This document shows, one piece after another, positions 54,302 to 64,000 of a stretch of 64,000 nt of DNA (within the stretch, counting starts at the first letter, position 1; each line of letters starts with the position of its first letter). This stretch comes from Acidiferrobacterales bacterium (GTDB lineage: Bacteria; Pseudomonadota; Gammaproteobacteria; Arenicellales; JAJDZL01). The position numbers and the translations under genes were made by a program. The stretch spans positions 57,560 to 121,559 of the forward strand of contig JAPPIB010000050.1 in NCBI GenBank assembly GCA_028820695.1, given 5' to 3'. The notes under the pieces were generated by a model. The model had not been told where the DNA came from. It made no database searches and worked only from the letters and a program-made list of their open reading frames with translations.

Positions 54302-54319
54302 GGTGCGTCTCGACGCACC
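54302..54319. terminator. GC-rich hairpin between convergent genes
   Basis: GGTGCGT (54302-54308) pairs with ACGCACC (54313-54319) around a CTCG tetraloop, between the stop of the glyoxalase gene and the stop of the convergent lipocalin gene. It could end transcripts from both sides, but no T-run follows on either strand. Confidence 0.45.
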
Positions 54320-54327
54320 TGGTCGCG

Positions 54328-55491
54328 TTATCGGTAACCGACCAGTTCAAGATAACCGGAACCGACAATGCGATCAGCTCCTTCACGACCTGCAACTTTG
54401 ACAGCGCCTTCCCAGTAGCGGAAAATGCGATCATGTTCCTGGTTGTCGATAACCGGTTCAATCTCCAGCGATAGGTTCCTATTCGGAATATTGAGGGTCC
54501 ACGAAACCGGATAACTGACCCGCGTATGCGGATTTGTCCAATTCCTCACCGGTTGGAATTCGATTTCGTGAATCCTGAGCCGTTCGGTACCGCCGTTTTT
54601 GTCGACCAACGTGCCCTCACTGGTTCCAAAGGCGTTTCCGTCCTGCGTTCGCAACTGATAGTACATCAGTTCCCGCCCGTCGTCGAACTGTAACGAAACC
54701 CAATCCCAGCCGACCAGTTGGTCGTCCAGTGCCGACGTCGACCATTCGTGGTCCATCCAGCTCAGGCCGCTGACCGCTTCAGCCCTGTCGCCGATGTGGA
54801 TGTGCCCGCTTGTTTCCATACGGGTGAGTGAATAGTAGTGCGACGCGTTTCCAGGCGCATGTCCTTTCTGGCTGTACCCCCGATCTGCCTGATAGACGAC
54901 AGGTTTGACACTCTTCAGGTTCAGATCGATTGAAAAACCGTCTGCTTTTGCTTGCAGTTTCAATTGCAAGCAACCGGTACAGTCGGAAATCAGGTTGCCC
55001 TCGGCCGACCAGTGATTGACATGTGCCACAAAAGGTGACGCTGAGACCCGGGCCAGGCCTGCCGCGCCTCGGGCGAAGATCTCATCAGAGTGGAATTTGT
55101 TGCCTGAGGTGTCTGTCAGTGCCACATGAGCCATGTAGATCTGGTTTGTTTCCCACTCTGAGCCGGTTTCAGTTTTCGCCTTTGCGTTGGCCTGTCGAAA
55201 AATCGTGAACTGATAGCCATAGTGTTTGCCATCGGATGAGACTGTGTTGCCGGTGAAATACCACCACTCGGTGCGAAATTCCGGATGCGGGCCATGATCT
55301 TCGGGAAAAACAAACTCACGCGGCTCGTTGACGACAGCAAAGTCATGATCGTCAAGTTGCAGGATGTCTTCGGTTATGGACAGTCGGGCCGGGCGCGGCT
55401 GTGGCGCGTCTGGTCTGAGCAGGACCCACGTCGCCGCCGCGACCGACAGCACACACACCACAACTGCAATGAAAGGTCGAACCGATACCAC
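54328..55491 (-). CDS. AttH-like lipocalin (CrtC family)
   Basis: A 387 aa exported protein, starting at GTG 55491, five bases after the stop of the permease gene. The N-terminus has one membrane/signal helix (FIAVVVCVLSVAAATW), and the rest is the double lipocalin-like fold of the AttH / carotenoid 1,2-hydratase family: PEFRTEWWYFTGN, YGYQFTIFRQ, SGLSWMDHEWSTS and GWDWVSLQFDDGRELMYYQLR. In the AttEFGH layout such a protein is the periplasmic partner of the ABC exporter. Enzyme activity on lipids is possible. The frame is open upstream to 55566, so a TTG start inside the permease gene cannot be excluded. Confidence 0.82.
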   Translation of the reverse strand: MVSVRPFIAVVVCVLSVAAATWVLLRPDAPQPRPARLSITEDILQLDDHDFAVVNEPREFVFPEDHGPHPEFRTEWWYFTGNTVSSDGKHYGYQFTIFRQANAKAKTETGSEWETNQIYMAHVALTDTSGNKFHSDEIFARGAAGLARVSASPFVAHVNHWSAEGNLISDCTGCLQLKLQAKADGFSIDLNLKSVKPVVYQADRGYSQKGHAPGNASHYYSLTRMETSGHIHIGDRAEAVSGLSWMDHEWSTSALDDQLVGWDWVSLQFDDGRELMYYQLRTQDGNAFGTSEGTLVDKNGGTERLRIHEIEFQPVRNWTNPHTRVSYPVSWTLNIPNRNLSLEIEPVIDNQEHDRIFRYWEGAVKVAGREGADRIVGSGYLELVGYR

Positions 55492-55495
55492 AGCT

Positions 55496-58006
55496 TCAGT
55501 CAATTCCCTGCAATGCCATGGCCGGAACCTTACGGACCTGCCGCCATGCTGCGATTGTTCCGGCAATTAATGCTGCGATGACTGCCAACGCCACCGCTTC
55601 GATCAGAATCAACGGGTCCAATTGCATTTTCATGGTCCAGCCGAATGAGCGTTGCTCGATCACCCAGATCAGCAGCCAGGCCATCAGGATGCCAATCGGA
55701 AGCGAAAGCATTCCTGCAAGAAGTCCCATGACACCGGTTTCAATACTTGCGACAGACCAATTTCGAAGCACTGTGAAACCAATTGTTCTCAATACGACAA
55801 GTTCCCTCTCTCTTTCAATCTGCAGTGTCGCCAACGCTGACAGGACAGCCACGAAAGCGACGATGATCGCAAGGGTTCGCAGGACATAGGTGATCGCGAA
55901 GGTCTGATCGAAGATCTGCATTGAGGCTTCGTGAAGCTCCTGATTTCGCCACACCCGCGCCTGTGGCGACTGTATGCGCTGTTCAATGGTGTCTGAGAGT
56001 GCCGCCAAGTCAGTTTGCGGGTCTGCAAACAGGGCAACGGACGAAATGGTGTGATCACCAAAATGGCTGACATAGACATCGCGATGGATCGCAACAATTC
56101 CTTGGTCTGAACTGTAGTCGTAAAAGACTCCCGCGATCGGGAACCGAACAGGGCTTTTCCCGATCAGCAGCTCCACGGTATCTCCCACCCGGACATCGTT
56201 GCGATAAGCGTACGGTTCGCTGACGATCACGGCACCGGCCGTGAATTGTGTCCAGACGTCGTTATCGGTTTGTTCCTTGAATTGGAATCCGCGGAACGCG
56301 TCTTCTCCGTAGTCAACTGCGAATACGGTGGTTTTCCCTGAAACGGTTGGTATCGTCGCCCACTTTGCGACTCCGAATGCTGTCAGGCCATCAAGCTCCT
56401 GAAGTTGCGCGATATCCTCGAGTTTGAGGCCGGTATCAGATTGTGATGGCGTGGTGATGTAGACATCCCCCCTGAGGCGGCTGGTCAGCCATTGGTCGAC
56501 CGTCAGACGGAAACTGCTGACCATGATGTCAACTCCGATAACTGCCGACAAGGCGAGACACAGCACTGCAATCGTAATGGAAGTCTGTCCCGGTCGCGAC
56601 GAGAACGCCCGGATTGTCATCAGGCCCTGTACGCCTAATCCTCGCCTGATGAGGGGGCGCAGCAGTCGTTTCAACCGGTCGGTTATCAATGGAACAAGCT
56701 GGAGATACCCGATAACGATCAGGAAGATGCCGGCGAATCCGAGAACGATGCTGCGCTGATTCCCCCACAGCAGCAACGCCCCTGCGACCATCCCCCCGCA
56801 TCCGACTGCGAAAGACCTGATACCGGGCCCTGTCGAGTAATGTTCGACTCGCGACCGTCCGACCGCCACCGCAGGCGGCATGGATGAAATTGTACGAATC
56901 ACCGCCAGTGCCAAAAGCACCGGTGTGACGATACCCAATATGATCGCCTTGGTCACTGTAATCGGTGACAATACGGCAATATCTGCGGATATCGGAAAAT
57001 ATAGGGTCGCGATGGATTGCTCAACAAGTTCCAGCAGAACTACGGACAGCTGAATTCCAATCGCAAGCCCGATTGCGGTCGCGATCGCACTGATGATCAC
57101 GACCTCAAGCAACGCGCAAACAATGATATCCCTTGGCAGCGCACCCAGTATCCGAATCAGTCCGATGTGCCGCTGGCGGCGATTAATCATAAAGGATGTG
57201 GTGTTGTAGATGAGAAACATCGCAACCAGAAATGCCAGCAATCCCAGAGCGGTAAGGTTGATTTGGAATGCCCGAGTCAACGCGACTTGCGAATCGTTCT
57301 GCTGGGATTGGTTTTCGATGTAAACATCGTCGGGCAGGGCGGACTGAGTCAGTTCGATCTCGGCCGACTCATCGAATAGGGCATGAATTGCGGACAGGTA
57401 ACCGCGACGGTCAAGCACGATCTGGGCGGTAGCGATATCTGTAAGGAGAAGATATCGAAGCGATTGTGCTTGCAGGGGATTTGCCGGCTCCAACAGGCCA
57501 ATCAGTGTCAGATTGAAATCATCTTCGGCACCTGAGATCGTGATCGTCTCTCCGACCGACCAGCCGAGCAATTGAGCAGTTTGTGGTGTTGCCATTACCG
57601 TGAATTGGTTGCCGATCAGGGTCGCGGCAGTTCCGATACCGACTTCGCTCCAGATCTGGTTTGAACTGACGTTGATTTCGGCCAACGGGTCTATACCGTA
57701 CAGTCGAAGCCGCGGCTTGCCTGTTTGACCTGATTCAATCAGACCATCAGCGACCGGCGTGACATCAAGTCCGAGATCGACACGCAGATGTCGATACAGC
57801 TCTTGTGCTATTCGACCGGTGATTCTGTGTGTGGTTGTGCCGTAGATGGTCTCATTGGCGGCGAGAAAACTCTTCTTCGCGCTGTCATTGGCGATGTCAA
57901 CTGCGGCGACTGTGGCGACGCCCAGGGCAACTCCGACTATGGACAATAAGGTGAGCGCGGGACGACGCAGAATCTCGCGCAGCCAGGAAACGAATATGAG
58001 CCTCAT
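55496..58006 (-). CDS. FtsX-type ABC permease (AttFG-like)
   Basis: An 836 aa permease with two FtsX halves and about ten membrane helices. The N-terminal helix (RRPALTLLSIVGVALGVATVAAVD) is followed by a large periplasmic domain, three helices (LGLLAFLVAMFLIYNTTSFM onward), a middle helix group near 390-440, a second periplasmic domain and three C-terminal helices. Its size equals two permeases joined, as in AttF plus AttG or YbbP-type proteins. It probably moves lipids or lipoproteins with the ATPase encoded upstream, which overlaps it by 4 bases. Confidence 0.88.
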   Translation of the reverse strand: MRLIFVSWLREILRRPALTLLSIVGVALGVATVAAVDIANDSAKKSFLAANETIYGTTTHRITGRIAQELYRHLRVDLGLDVTPVADGLIESGQTGKPRLRLYGIDPLAEINVSSNQIWSEVGIGTAATLIGNQFTVMATPQTAQLLGWSVGETITISGAEDDFNLTLIGLLEPANPLQAQSLRYLLLTDIATAQIVLDRRGYLSAIHALFDESAEIELTQSALPDDVYIENQSQQNDSQVALTRAFQINLTALGLLAFLVAMFLIYNTTSFMINRRQRHIGLIRILGALPRDIIVCALLEVVIISAIATAIGLAIGIQLSVVLLELVEQSIATLYFPISADIAVLSPITVTKAIILGIVTPVLLALAVIRTISSMPPAVAVGRSRVEHYSTGPGIRSFAVGCGGMVAGALLLWGNQRSIVLGFAGIFLIVIGYLQLVPLITDRLKRLLRPLIRRGLGVQGLMTIRAFSSRPGQTSITIAVLCLALSAVIGVDIMVSSFRLTVDQWLTSRLRGDVYITTPSQSDTGLKLEDIAQLQELDGLTAFGVAKWATIPTVSGKTTVFAVDYGEDAFRGFQFKEQTDNDVWTQFTAGAVIVSEPYAYRNDVRVGDTVELLIGKSPVRFPIAGVFYDYSSDQGIVAIHRDVYVSHFGDHTISSVALFADPQTDLAALSDTIEQRIQSPQARVWRNQELHEASMQIFDQTFAITYVLRTLAIIVAFVAVLSALATLQIERERELVVLRTIGFTVLRNWSVASIETGVMGLLAGMLSLPIGILMAWLLIWVIEQRSFGWTMKMQLDPLILIEAVALAVIAALIAGTIAAWRQVRKVPAMALQGID

Positions 58007-58698
58007 GACTGCGGATCGGGGTGATCGAATGATCCGAACCGCAACGGCCAGACTTCATCCGCCTGACTCGCGATTTCCCTGCTGTGAGTGACCACAATGA
58101 CTGTTCGCTGATGTGCGGTGTAGCGCAATGCTTCGAGAACCTGACTGGCGCTGTCGTAGTCCAGGTTGCCTGTAGGTTCGTCGGCAAGCAGCAGTTCAGG
58201 TTCGTGTACAACGGCTCTGGCAATGGCGACCCGCTGTCTTTCTCCGCCTGACAGTACTTGTGGGTAGTCATCTGCGCGGTCCCTCAGTCCAACCCGGTCC
58301 AGAATATGCATCACTCGATCCTGACGGCTGTCCATGCCGGCGAGATCCAAGGGCAGTTGAACATTCTCCTGTACCGTAAGGGAAGGAATAAGGTTGAAGA
58401 ACTGAAATATGAACCCGATCGTTTCTCTTCGAAGCAGAGTTCTTTGGTGTTCGGTGGATTCGTTGATGGCACAGCCGTTGATTTCGATCGTTCCGCTGTC
58501 CGGCAGGTCAACTCCGGCGATAAGGTTCAGCAGGGTTGACTTGCCAGAGCCGCTTCGGCCGACTACCGCGTGAATGCCACCTCGTCTGAATCGGGCATTG
58601 ATGTCAGCCAGTACAGATCTGTGATTGTCACCTTCAAGAAAGGACTTGGAGACGTCCTTGAGGACTACAATCGGTGAGTTTTCCGTGGATTCGTTCAA
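58003..58698 (-). CDS. LolD/AttE-like ABC ATPase
   Basis: A 231 aa ATPase of the LolD/MacB group. Walker A is [14 protein letters not shown], the signature [14 protein letters not shown], Walker [13 protein letters not shown] and the switch His in VVTHSREIA. It drives the FtsX-type permease of the next gene. The gene order ATPase, permease, lipocalin on one strand with minimal spacing indicates one operon. Confidence 0.93.
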   Translation of the reverse strand: MNESTENSPIVVLKDVSKSFLEGDNHRSVLADINARFRRGGIHAVVGRSGSGKSTLLNLIAGVDLPDSGTIEINGCAINESTEHQRTLLRRETIGFIFQFFNLIPSLTVQENVQLPLDLAGMDSRQDRVMHILDRVGLRDRADDYPQVLSGGERQRVAIARAVVHEPELLLADEPTGNLDYDSASQVLEALRYTAHQRTVIVVTHSREIASQADEVWPLRFGSFDHPDPQS

Positions 58699-59042
58699 GG
58701 GCAGTGCAGGCTGTTCAGCAGATTAGCGATCATCTGATTCAGGCTTTTGGCTCACTCACTGGCAAATCGGGTACCTGAAACTGATTGGTCCGGGTGAAAG
58801 TATGATACTTCCATATTACAGGCTTGGGTATTGGCCGACAAGATCAGTATTTTTCGTTGCAGGGACCCTCAGAGTTCGTAAAATTTGAAAAGTCGGTTGC
58901 ATTCAATTTGGAGCCGGTATTAATTCAGCAAAGCAGAAATAGCGCCCGAGACCTGTAATCTGCCAACGGCAAATTGGCGTTGCGCATTCGGCAAGTGCAA
59001 TTGTGCTGATCGGTTCACATTACGGTAAAGGAATCCAGTTTC
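58699..59042. other. Divergent region without gene
   Basis: These 344 bases lie between the divergent ABC ATPase and aminotransferase V genes. A TATGAT (58800-58805) on the plus strand is a possible -10 box, without a good partner. No small gene or strong hairpin was seen. Confidence 0.4.
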
Positions 59043-60278
59043 ATGAGCAAGCCACAATTCGACCTGCGTTTCATTCGCAGCCAGTTTCCGAATATCGGTG
59101 ATTGGGCCTTTTTCGAAAACGCGGGCGGCACTTTCGTTCCATCGACGGTCAGCGATCGCGTCTATGACTACATGCGCTGCAATCAGGTTCAGCCCGGTGC
59201 GCCTTATCGAGCGTCAGCTCAAGCGCAGCAGCGCATTGACCGCAGTCATCAGAAACTCGCCGAACTGGTCAATGCCGCCCCTGAGGAAGTCATCGTGGGT
59301 CACTCGACCACCATGAATGTGTACGTCCTGGCCAATGCGCTGAAACCTTCACTGAAAGCAGGCGATGAGATAGTCGTTACCAACCTTGACCACGAACCGA
59401 ATATCGGCTCATGGCGCAGGCTTGAGGATGCGGGAGTGACAATCCGGCAATGGGAGATTGACCCTGACACAGCGGATCTTGGGGGAGTGGAAAAACTCGC
59501 GCCTTTACTTTCAGATCGAACCCGTCTTGTGTGCTGCACCTGGTGTTCGAATATTACGGGCGCAATAAACGATATTCGGTCGATTGCTGATCTGGTGCAT
59601 TCGGCCGGTGCGTTGATTTGCGTCGATGCTGTGGCTTATGCACCTCATCGCGCGTTGGATTTTCAGGCGTCTTCGGTCGACTTCCTTCTATTCAGTCTGT
59701 ATAAATTGTACGGACCTCATCTGGGCGTGTTGTGCGGCAAAAAGGAACACCTTCTGAAACTGGAAAATCAGAATCATTTCTTTTTCACCAAGTCCGCCTT
59801 GCCCTGCAAGCTTCAGCCGGGCGGTTATCTGCACGAAACAGCCGCTTCGATTGAAGGTATCGGCGAATATTTTGACCGCGTTTTTCACCATCACTTCGGT
59901 GAATGTGGACGGAGTCTGCACGATCGCTACATCAAGGTGTTCGAAATGTTCGCCGCACATGAAGATGAAATAGCCCGCCCACTGATGGATTATCTCAATA
60001 CGCGCAACGATGTTCGCATCATCGGTCCAGCGCAAGTCGGCGCTGCTTCACGAGTACCGACAATTTCTTTCGCGGTTGAGGGAAAACGCTCCGACAAAGT
60101 TGCCGAACAGCTCGGTTATCAAGACATTGGCATCGGCTCCGGCAACTTTTATGCGAAGCGCTGTGTCGATGCACTTGGACTGGACCGGGCGGGCGGAGTC
60201 ATACGCATCAGTATGGTCCATTACAATTCCGCATCAGAAGTCGAGCGTCTGATCGCGGCGCTGGACAGTATCCTGTAA
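59043..60278 (+). CDS. Cysteine desulfurase-like class V aminotransferase
   Basis: A 411 aa PLP enzyme of the SufS/CsdA-like group (the cysteine desulfurase-like family annotated by TIGR01976). FENAGGTFVPSTV opens it, GHSTTMN binds phosphate, TNLDHEPNIGSWRRL the cofactor ring, CVDAVAYAPHRALD has the cofactor Asp, and the Schiff-base Lys is in FSLYKLYGPHLGVL. The Cys-containing loop of active desulfurases is not obvious, so the substrate may not be cysteine. No iron-sulfur assembly gene is adjacent. Confidence 0.87.
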   Translation: MSKPQFDLRFIRSQFPNIGDWAFFENAGGTFVPSTVSDRVYDYMRCNQVQPGAPYRASAQAQQRIDRSHQKLAELVNAAPEEVIVGHSTTMNVYVLANALKPSLKAGDEIVVTNLDHEPNIGSWRRLEDAGVTIRQWEIDPDTADLGGVEKLAPLLSDRTRLVCCTWCSNITGAINDIRSIADLVHSAGALICVDAVAYAPHRALDFQASSVDFLLFSLYKLYGPHLGVLCGKKEHLLKLENQNHFFFTKSALPCKLQPGGYLHETAASIEGIGEYFDRVFHHHFGECGRSLHDRYIKVFEMFAAHEDEIARPLMDYLNTRNDVRIIGPAQVGAASRVPTISFAVEGKRSDKVAEQLGYQDIGIGSGNFYAKRCVDALGLDRAGGVIRISMVHYNSASEVERLIAALDSIL

Positions 60279-60309
60279 TCCAAGTTCAAAGTTCTAGTTC
60301 ACCCTGAAA

Positions 60310-60780
60310 GTGTCAAGTCAATTCTTGCGAACCACACTGACAATCGCGTTTTTGCTTCTGGCAGCAGCAGTTTCGGCCAGCGCAGACCTCAAGCGCGGTA
60401 CCGCTGCCGAGGCCAAGGACATGGTAGCGCGGGCGATTGCTTACTACGATCAGGTTGGTAGCGATAGGGCATTTGAAAAGTTTACTGACAACCCCGCGCC
60501 TGAGTTTTTCGACCGTGATCTTTACGTTTTCGTCATTCGGATTGGCGGGCCGATTGTTGCTCACGCGGCGAATTCATCCTTTGTCGGAGTCGATATCCGA
60601 CAGTTCGTTGACATTGATTCAAACGAATTCGGCAAGAAAATGTTAAGCACTGCATCCCCGACAGGTACGTGGATCAACTATAAATCGATAACCCTGACTG
60701 ATGGCGCACCGAGGAAAAAGGCAAGTTGGCTTGTACTGCACGACAATCACCTCTTTGGCGTTGGCATCTATATAGACTGA
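60310..60780 (+). CDS. Secreted single Cache-domain protein
   Basis: A 156 aa protein beginning at GTG 60310 with a signal peptide (LTIAFLLLAAAVSASA) and then one small Cache-type sensor domain: EAKDMVARAIAYYDQVGSD, FFDRDLYVFVIRIGGPIVAHA and WLVLHDNHLFGVGIYID. Cache domains bind small ligands, usually as part of chemoreceptors or kinases; here no signalling domain follows, so it may be a free periplasmic ligand binder. No ribosome binding site is evident. It lies 32 bases after the aminotransferase gene. Confidence 0.8.
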   Translation: MSSQFLRTTLTIAFLLLAAAVSASADLKRGTAAEAKDMVARAIAYYDQVGSDRAFEKFTDNPAPEFFDRDLYVFVIRIGGPIVAHAANSSFVGVDIRQFVDIDSNEFGKKMLSTASPTGTWINYKSITLTDGAPRKKASWLVLHDNHLFGVGIYID

Positions 60781-61288
60781 TGTCTTGCAGCAGATTGCCG
60801 CCACAATTTCAGTTCTGCGTCTCCTTCAGGCATCTTGGGGTACAGAGAACGTTTTGGTAACGCACCCGCACCCGCAGATTGAAGTCCGGCCTGCCCGGGA
60901 TATCGCGTCCGATACGATGCCAAGAAATGCAAAGCCACTTGCCACGACAGCGACAAGTTTCCAATAGGTGAGAGGCACCGGTTTGGAGTTGACGAAAACG
61001 GCTGTGGACGGAGGAAAGTGCATACTCACGGGATACCGGAAAAGGCACTTTGGTAAACCACTACTGATCGATAGGCATATAATTCGCGGTCACAAGCAGT
61101 CGTTGCGCATGTGTGTAGTGCGATATGACGGTCTGCACTGTGTGAGTCCCTTGATTTCTGTCGCAAATCATCGTTGTCAATACGGAAGCTGAACCGAATT
61201 ATTTTGCCGGCCTTGAAAGTTCCGGCTTAGATACGTCAGGCAGCCATATACGGACCCGTCGATTTGTACCACTAAGACGCATTCACAA
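60781..61288. other. Non-coding stretch upstream of secA
   Basis: These 508 bases hold no supported gene. A minus-strand frame (60826-61029) encodes one hydrophobic segment but has no recognisable family or ribosome binding site. The secA promoter and leader should be in the right half; no clear promoter boxes or stable hairpin were found by eye. Confidence 0.4.
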
Positions 61289-64000
61289 ATGTTCTCGAAG
61301 ACGCTGTCGAAGGTTTTTGGCAGTCGAAATGAAAGACTGCTCAAGCAGTTTTCCAAGACTGTCAAGGCAATTAATGAACTAGAGCCGGCCATGCAAGCCA
61401 TGTCGGATGAGGAGCTTGCCGCGCATACACCGAAACTGAAAGAACTCCTCGAGACCGGCCAACCGATTGACGACATCCTGCCGACGGCTTTTGCAGTCGT
61501 TCGCGAGGCGTCTGCAAGAACGCTGAACATGCGGCATTTCGATGTGCAGCTGGTTGGCGGCATGGTGCTTCATCTTGGCAAGATCGCCGAAATGCGCACC
61601 GGCGAGGGCAAGACGCTTGTCGCCACACTCCCGGTCTATCTCAACGCGCTGGCTGGACATTCAGTACATATCGTGACCGTCAACGACTATCTGGCCCGCC
61701 GGGATGCGCAGTGGATGGGAGCGATCTATTCATTTCTTGGCATTTCGGTTGGTGTCGTTGTTCCCAATATGACCCCGAATGAGAAACAGGCTGCCTACGC
61801 CTGTGACGTTGTTTACGGCACGAACAATGAGTTGGGTTTTGACTACCTGCGTGACAACATGGCCTTTAGGGCCAATCATCGTGTTCAGGGAAAACTCACC
61901 TATGCCATCGTTGACGAAGTTGATTCGATCCTGATTGATGAGGCAAGAACCCCGCTGATCATATCGGGTGCCGCCGAGGACAGTACAGCACTCTACGCGC
62001 ACATGAACCGGATTGTTCCAAAACTCACCCAACAGATCGAGGAGGATGGCCCCGGCGATTTTCATGTGGATGAGAAGTCCCGACAGGTGTATCTCACAGA
62101 TGAGGGACACGAACACGCCGAAAAGCTGTTGGCCACGGCAGGATTGCTGCCCGAAGGCAGCACGCTGTATGATTTCTCGAACGTCGCATTGGTGCATCAT
62201 CTGCATGCAGCGTTGCGGGCCAATCGGTTGTTTCAGAAGGATGTGGACTACATCGTGCATGAAGGCCAGATCGTAATTGTCGATGAGTTCACAGGAAGGA
62301 TGCAGCCGGGGCGTCGATGGTCGGACGGACTCCATCAGGCGGTCGAGGCCAAGGAAGGGGTGACGGTTCAGCGCGAGAACCAGACGCTTGCATCCATCAC
62401 TTTCCAGAACTATTTCCGTCTTTACGACCGGCTTGCCGGAATGACCGGTACTGCGGATACGGAAGCGGAGGAATTTCAGCAGATCTATGGACTGGAAGTG
62501 GTGGTGATTCCGACACATATGGAGATGGTTCGGGACGATAATCCTGATCTGGTGTACCGCACGTCTCGAGAAAAATACGCCGCCATTGTCGAGGGCATTC
62601 AGAATTGTCGGGACCGCGGTCAGCCGGTCCTGGTCGGCACTGCCTCGATCGAGACATCCGAGTATCTGGCGGGGCTGCTCAGCAAAGGCAGTATTCCGCA
62701 TGAGGTGCTGAATGCCAAACAACATGAGAGAGAAGCGCGCATCATCGCTCAGGCGGGTCGTCCCGGTGCGGTGACGATCGCCACCAACATGGCGGGTCGG
62801 GGTACCGACATCGTTCTTGGCGGCAATCTGGAAATGGAACTCGCCGATGCACAATCTAATAGCGCTGACCCTGAATCCATCAGAATGGATTGGCAAGGTC
62901 GTCATGATGCAGTGGTCAGTTCCGGCGGCCTGCACGTACTGAGCACCGAAAGACACGAATCCAGAAGGGTGGACAACCAGCTCAGGGGACGCTCTGGCCG
63001 TCAGGGTGATCCGGGCTCAAGCAGATTCTACCTTTCTTTGGAAGACAACCTTCTGCGAATCTTCGCGTCTGAGAAGGTGTCAAGCCTGATGGGTAAATTG
63101 GGCATGGAAGAGGGCGAGGCGATCGAGCACAGCTGGGTCAGCAAGGCCATCGAAAATGCACAGCGCAAGGTCGAAGGCAGGAACTTTGACATACGCAAGC
63201 AGTTGCTGGAATTTGACGATGTGGCCAACGAGCAGCGAAAGGTTGTATACGATCAGCGAAATGCCCTAATGGATTCGGAAGACATCCGCGATGCGATCGA
63301 CCTGATCCAGGGTGAATTCGTAGCGTATGTTGTAGATTCCTGCATCCCTAAGGAAACTGCCGACGAGTACTGGGAAGTCGATCGACTTGCCCGCGAAATT
63401 GATCATGCGTTCGACCTTAAGTTGCCGATCTCACAGTGGCTGGATGAAGACTCCAACCTGACTCAGGACAGCTTGCTGACGCGAATCAATGAATCCGTTC
63501 AGGAACGATACTTTCAACGAATGGAGGAAGTCGGCGAAAATGAGATGAAAGCGGTGGAAAAGGCTGTGATGCTGATGGTACTTGACAACGCATGGAAAGA
63601 TCATCTGGCCAACATGGATTTCCTTCGGCAGGGCATTCATCTGCGCGGCTATGCCCAGAAAAATCCCAAGCAGGAATATAAGCGCGAGGCATTCGAAATG
63701 TTTTCCGACATGCTTCAGAACGTGCGTCATGAAGTCGTGCGAATGTTGTCGCGTGTTCGGATTGCGGCGTCTGACACTGCTGAGACGATCGGTCGTCGCA
63801 AAGCTCCGCCGCAGCAGAAAATGCAATTTTTTCATCCGCAATCCGATACCTACGCCGGACAAGAGCCAGCACCCTCACCGCAACCCGGGTCACAATCGGG
63901 TTCAGCGGTGCCGGCGAGAAAACCGGTTGTCAAGCAGGTCGTTCGGGAAGGCCGCAAAGTGGGACGGAACGAGCCCTGTCCCTGTGGTTCTGGAAAGAAA
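61289..64000 (+). CDS. secA: Protein translocase ATPase SecA (3' end beyond window)
   Basis: The first 904 codons of SecA, the motor that pushes preproteins through SecYEG. The frame is open from ATG 61289 to the window end. Residues 102-109 are the Walker [40 protein letters not shown] (Walker B), [22 protein letters not shown] and [12 protein letters not shown] follow in family order. The C-terminal zinc tail has begun (PCPCGSGKK) when the window ends, so only about ten residues are missing. The N-terminal [10 protein letters not shown] matches gammaproteobacterial SecA. Confidence 0.98.
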   Translation, partial: MFSKTLSKVFGSRNERLLKQFSKTVKAINELEPAMQAMSDEELAAHTPKLKELLETGQPIDDILPTAFAVVREASARTLNMRHFDVQLVGGMVLHLGKIAEMRTGEGKTLVATLPVYLNALAGHSVHIVTVNDYLARRDAQWMGAIYSFLGISVGVVVPNMTPNEKQAAYACDVVYGTNNELGFDYLRDNMAFRANHRVQGKLTYAIVDEVDSILIDEARTPLIISGAAEDSTALYAHMNRIVPKLTQQIEEDGPGDFHVDEKSRQVYLTDEGHEHAEKLLATAGLLPEGSTLYDFSNVALVHHLHAALRANRLFQKDVDYIVHEGQIVIVDEFTGRMQPGRRWSDGLHQAVEAKEGVTVQRENQTLASITFQNYFRLYDRLAGMTGTADTEAEEFQQIYGLEVVVIPTHMEMVRDDNPDLVYRTSREKYAAIVEGIQNCRDRGQPVLVGTASIETSEYLAGLLSKGSIPHEVLNAKQHEREARIIAQAGRPGAVTIATNMAGRGTDIVLGGNLEMELADAQSNSADPESIRMDWQGRHDAVVSSGGLHVLSTERHESRRVDNQLRGRSGRQGDPGSSRFYLSLEDNLLRIFASEKVSSLMGKLGMEEGEAIEHSWVSKAIENAQRKVEGRNFDIRKQLLEFDDVANEQRKVVYDQRNALMDSEDIRDAIDLIQGEFVAYVVDSCIPKETADEYWEVDRLAREIDHAFDLKLPISQWLDEDSNLTQDSLLTRINESVQERYFQRMEEVGENEMKAVEKAVMLMVLDNAWKDHLANMDFLRQGIHLRGYAQKNPKQEYKREAFEMFSDMLQNVRHEVVRMLSRVRIAASDTAETIGRRKAPPQQKMQFFHPQSDTYAGQEPAPSPQPGSQSGSAVPARKPVVKQVVREGRKVGRNEPCPCGSGKK

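Noticed and set aside
60826-61029. A 67-codon minus-strand frame with one hydrophobic segment upstream of secA
   Set aside because: It has no ribosome binding site, a Cys/Gly-rich tail unlike known small membrane proteins and no family resemblance.

Overview
The window looks like chromosomal DNA of an aerobic, heterotrophic proteobacterium of roughly 50-55% GC, most probably a gammaproteobacterium. The hints are a free-standing oligoribonuclease, a tRNA-Lys with an encoded CCA end and a SecA of gammaproteobacterial type. No rRNA or other decisive marker is present, so the lineage is an inference. Genes are tightly packed, with many 1-8 nt start/stop overlaps. No prophage, insertion sequence or CRISPR array was seen.

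Left part (1-10 kb): an Rpn-type nuclease gene with a broken partial duplicate at the window edge, a secreted 5'-nucleotidase-like phosphatase, a FAH-family hydrolase, pyroglutamyl peptidase, PdxJ, a TauD-like oxygenase, a dienoyl-CoA-reductase-like SDR and a malonyl-CoA-synthetase-like enzyme. From 10.0 to 20.1 kb lies a purine catabolism operon: membrane urate oxidase PuuD, hydroxyisourate hydrolase, XdhA-XdhB-XdhC, and a BMP-type ABC importer (ATPase plus two permeases) without a binding protein. On the other strand, 20.1-23.1 kb encodes MgtE, a soluble MgtE-N/CBS protein and an MscS-like channel in one unit.

From 24.7 to 34.8 kb runs a second molybdenum-hydroxylase locus: CoxG, CoxS, CoxL with the form II motif AYRGAGR, CoxM, a MoxR ATPase, a CoxE VWA protein, an XdhC factor split into two genes, a fusion of a molybdopterin-binding and a MobA-like nucleotidyltransferase domain, and a sterol-desaturase-family protein. 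A class III aminotransferase, an ornithine-cyclodeaminase-family protein, oligoribonuclease and a two-subunit aconitase X follow (34.8-40.0 kb); the last set is consistent with hydroxyproline or pyrroline-carboxylate metabolism. Next come tRNA-Lys(UUU), an ankyrin protein, a zinc alcohol dehydrogenase and an SGNH-type hydrolase.

From 44.1 to 54.3 kb is a probable catabolic island around an Lrp-type regulator: two Rieske oxygenases of different families, a D-2-hydroxyacid dehydrogenase, a MetX-like hydrolase, an NMT1/Tau-type ABC importer, a GlnT/gamma-glutamylmethylamide-synthetase-like ligase and a glyoxalase. I infer a route for an organic amine or aromatic compound; the substrate is unknown. 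The right end has an AttEFGH-like export system (lipocalin, fused FtsX permease, LolD-type ATPase), a cysteine-desulfurase-like enzyme, a secreted Cache-domain protein and secA, which leaves the window in its C-terminal zinc motif.
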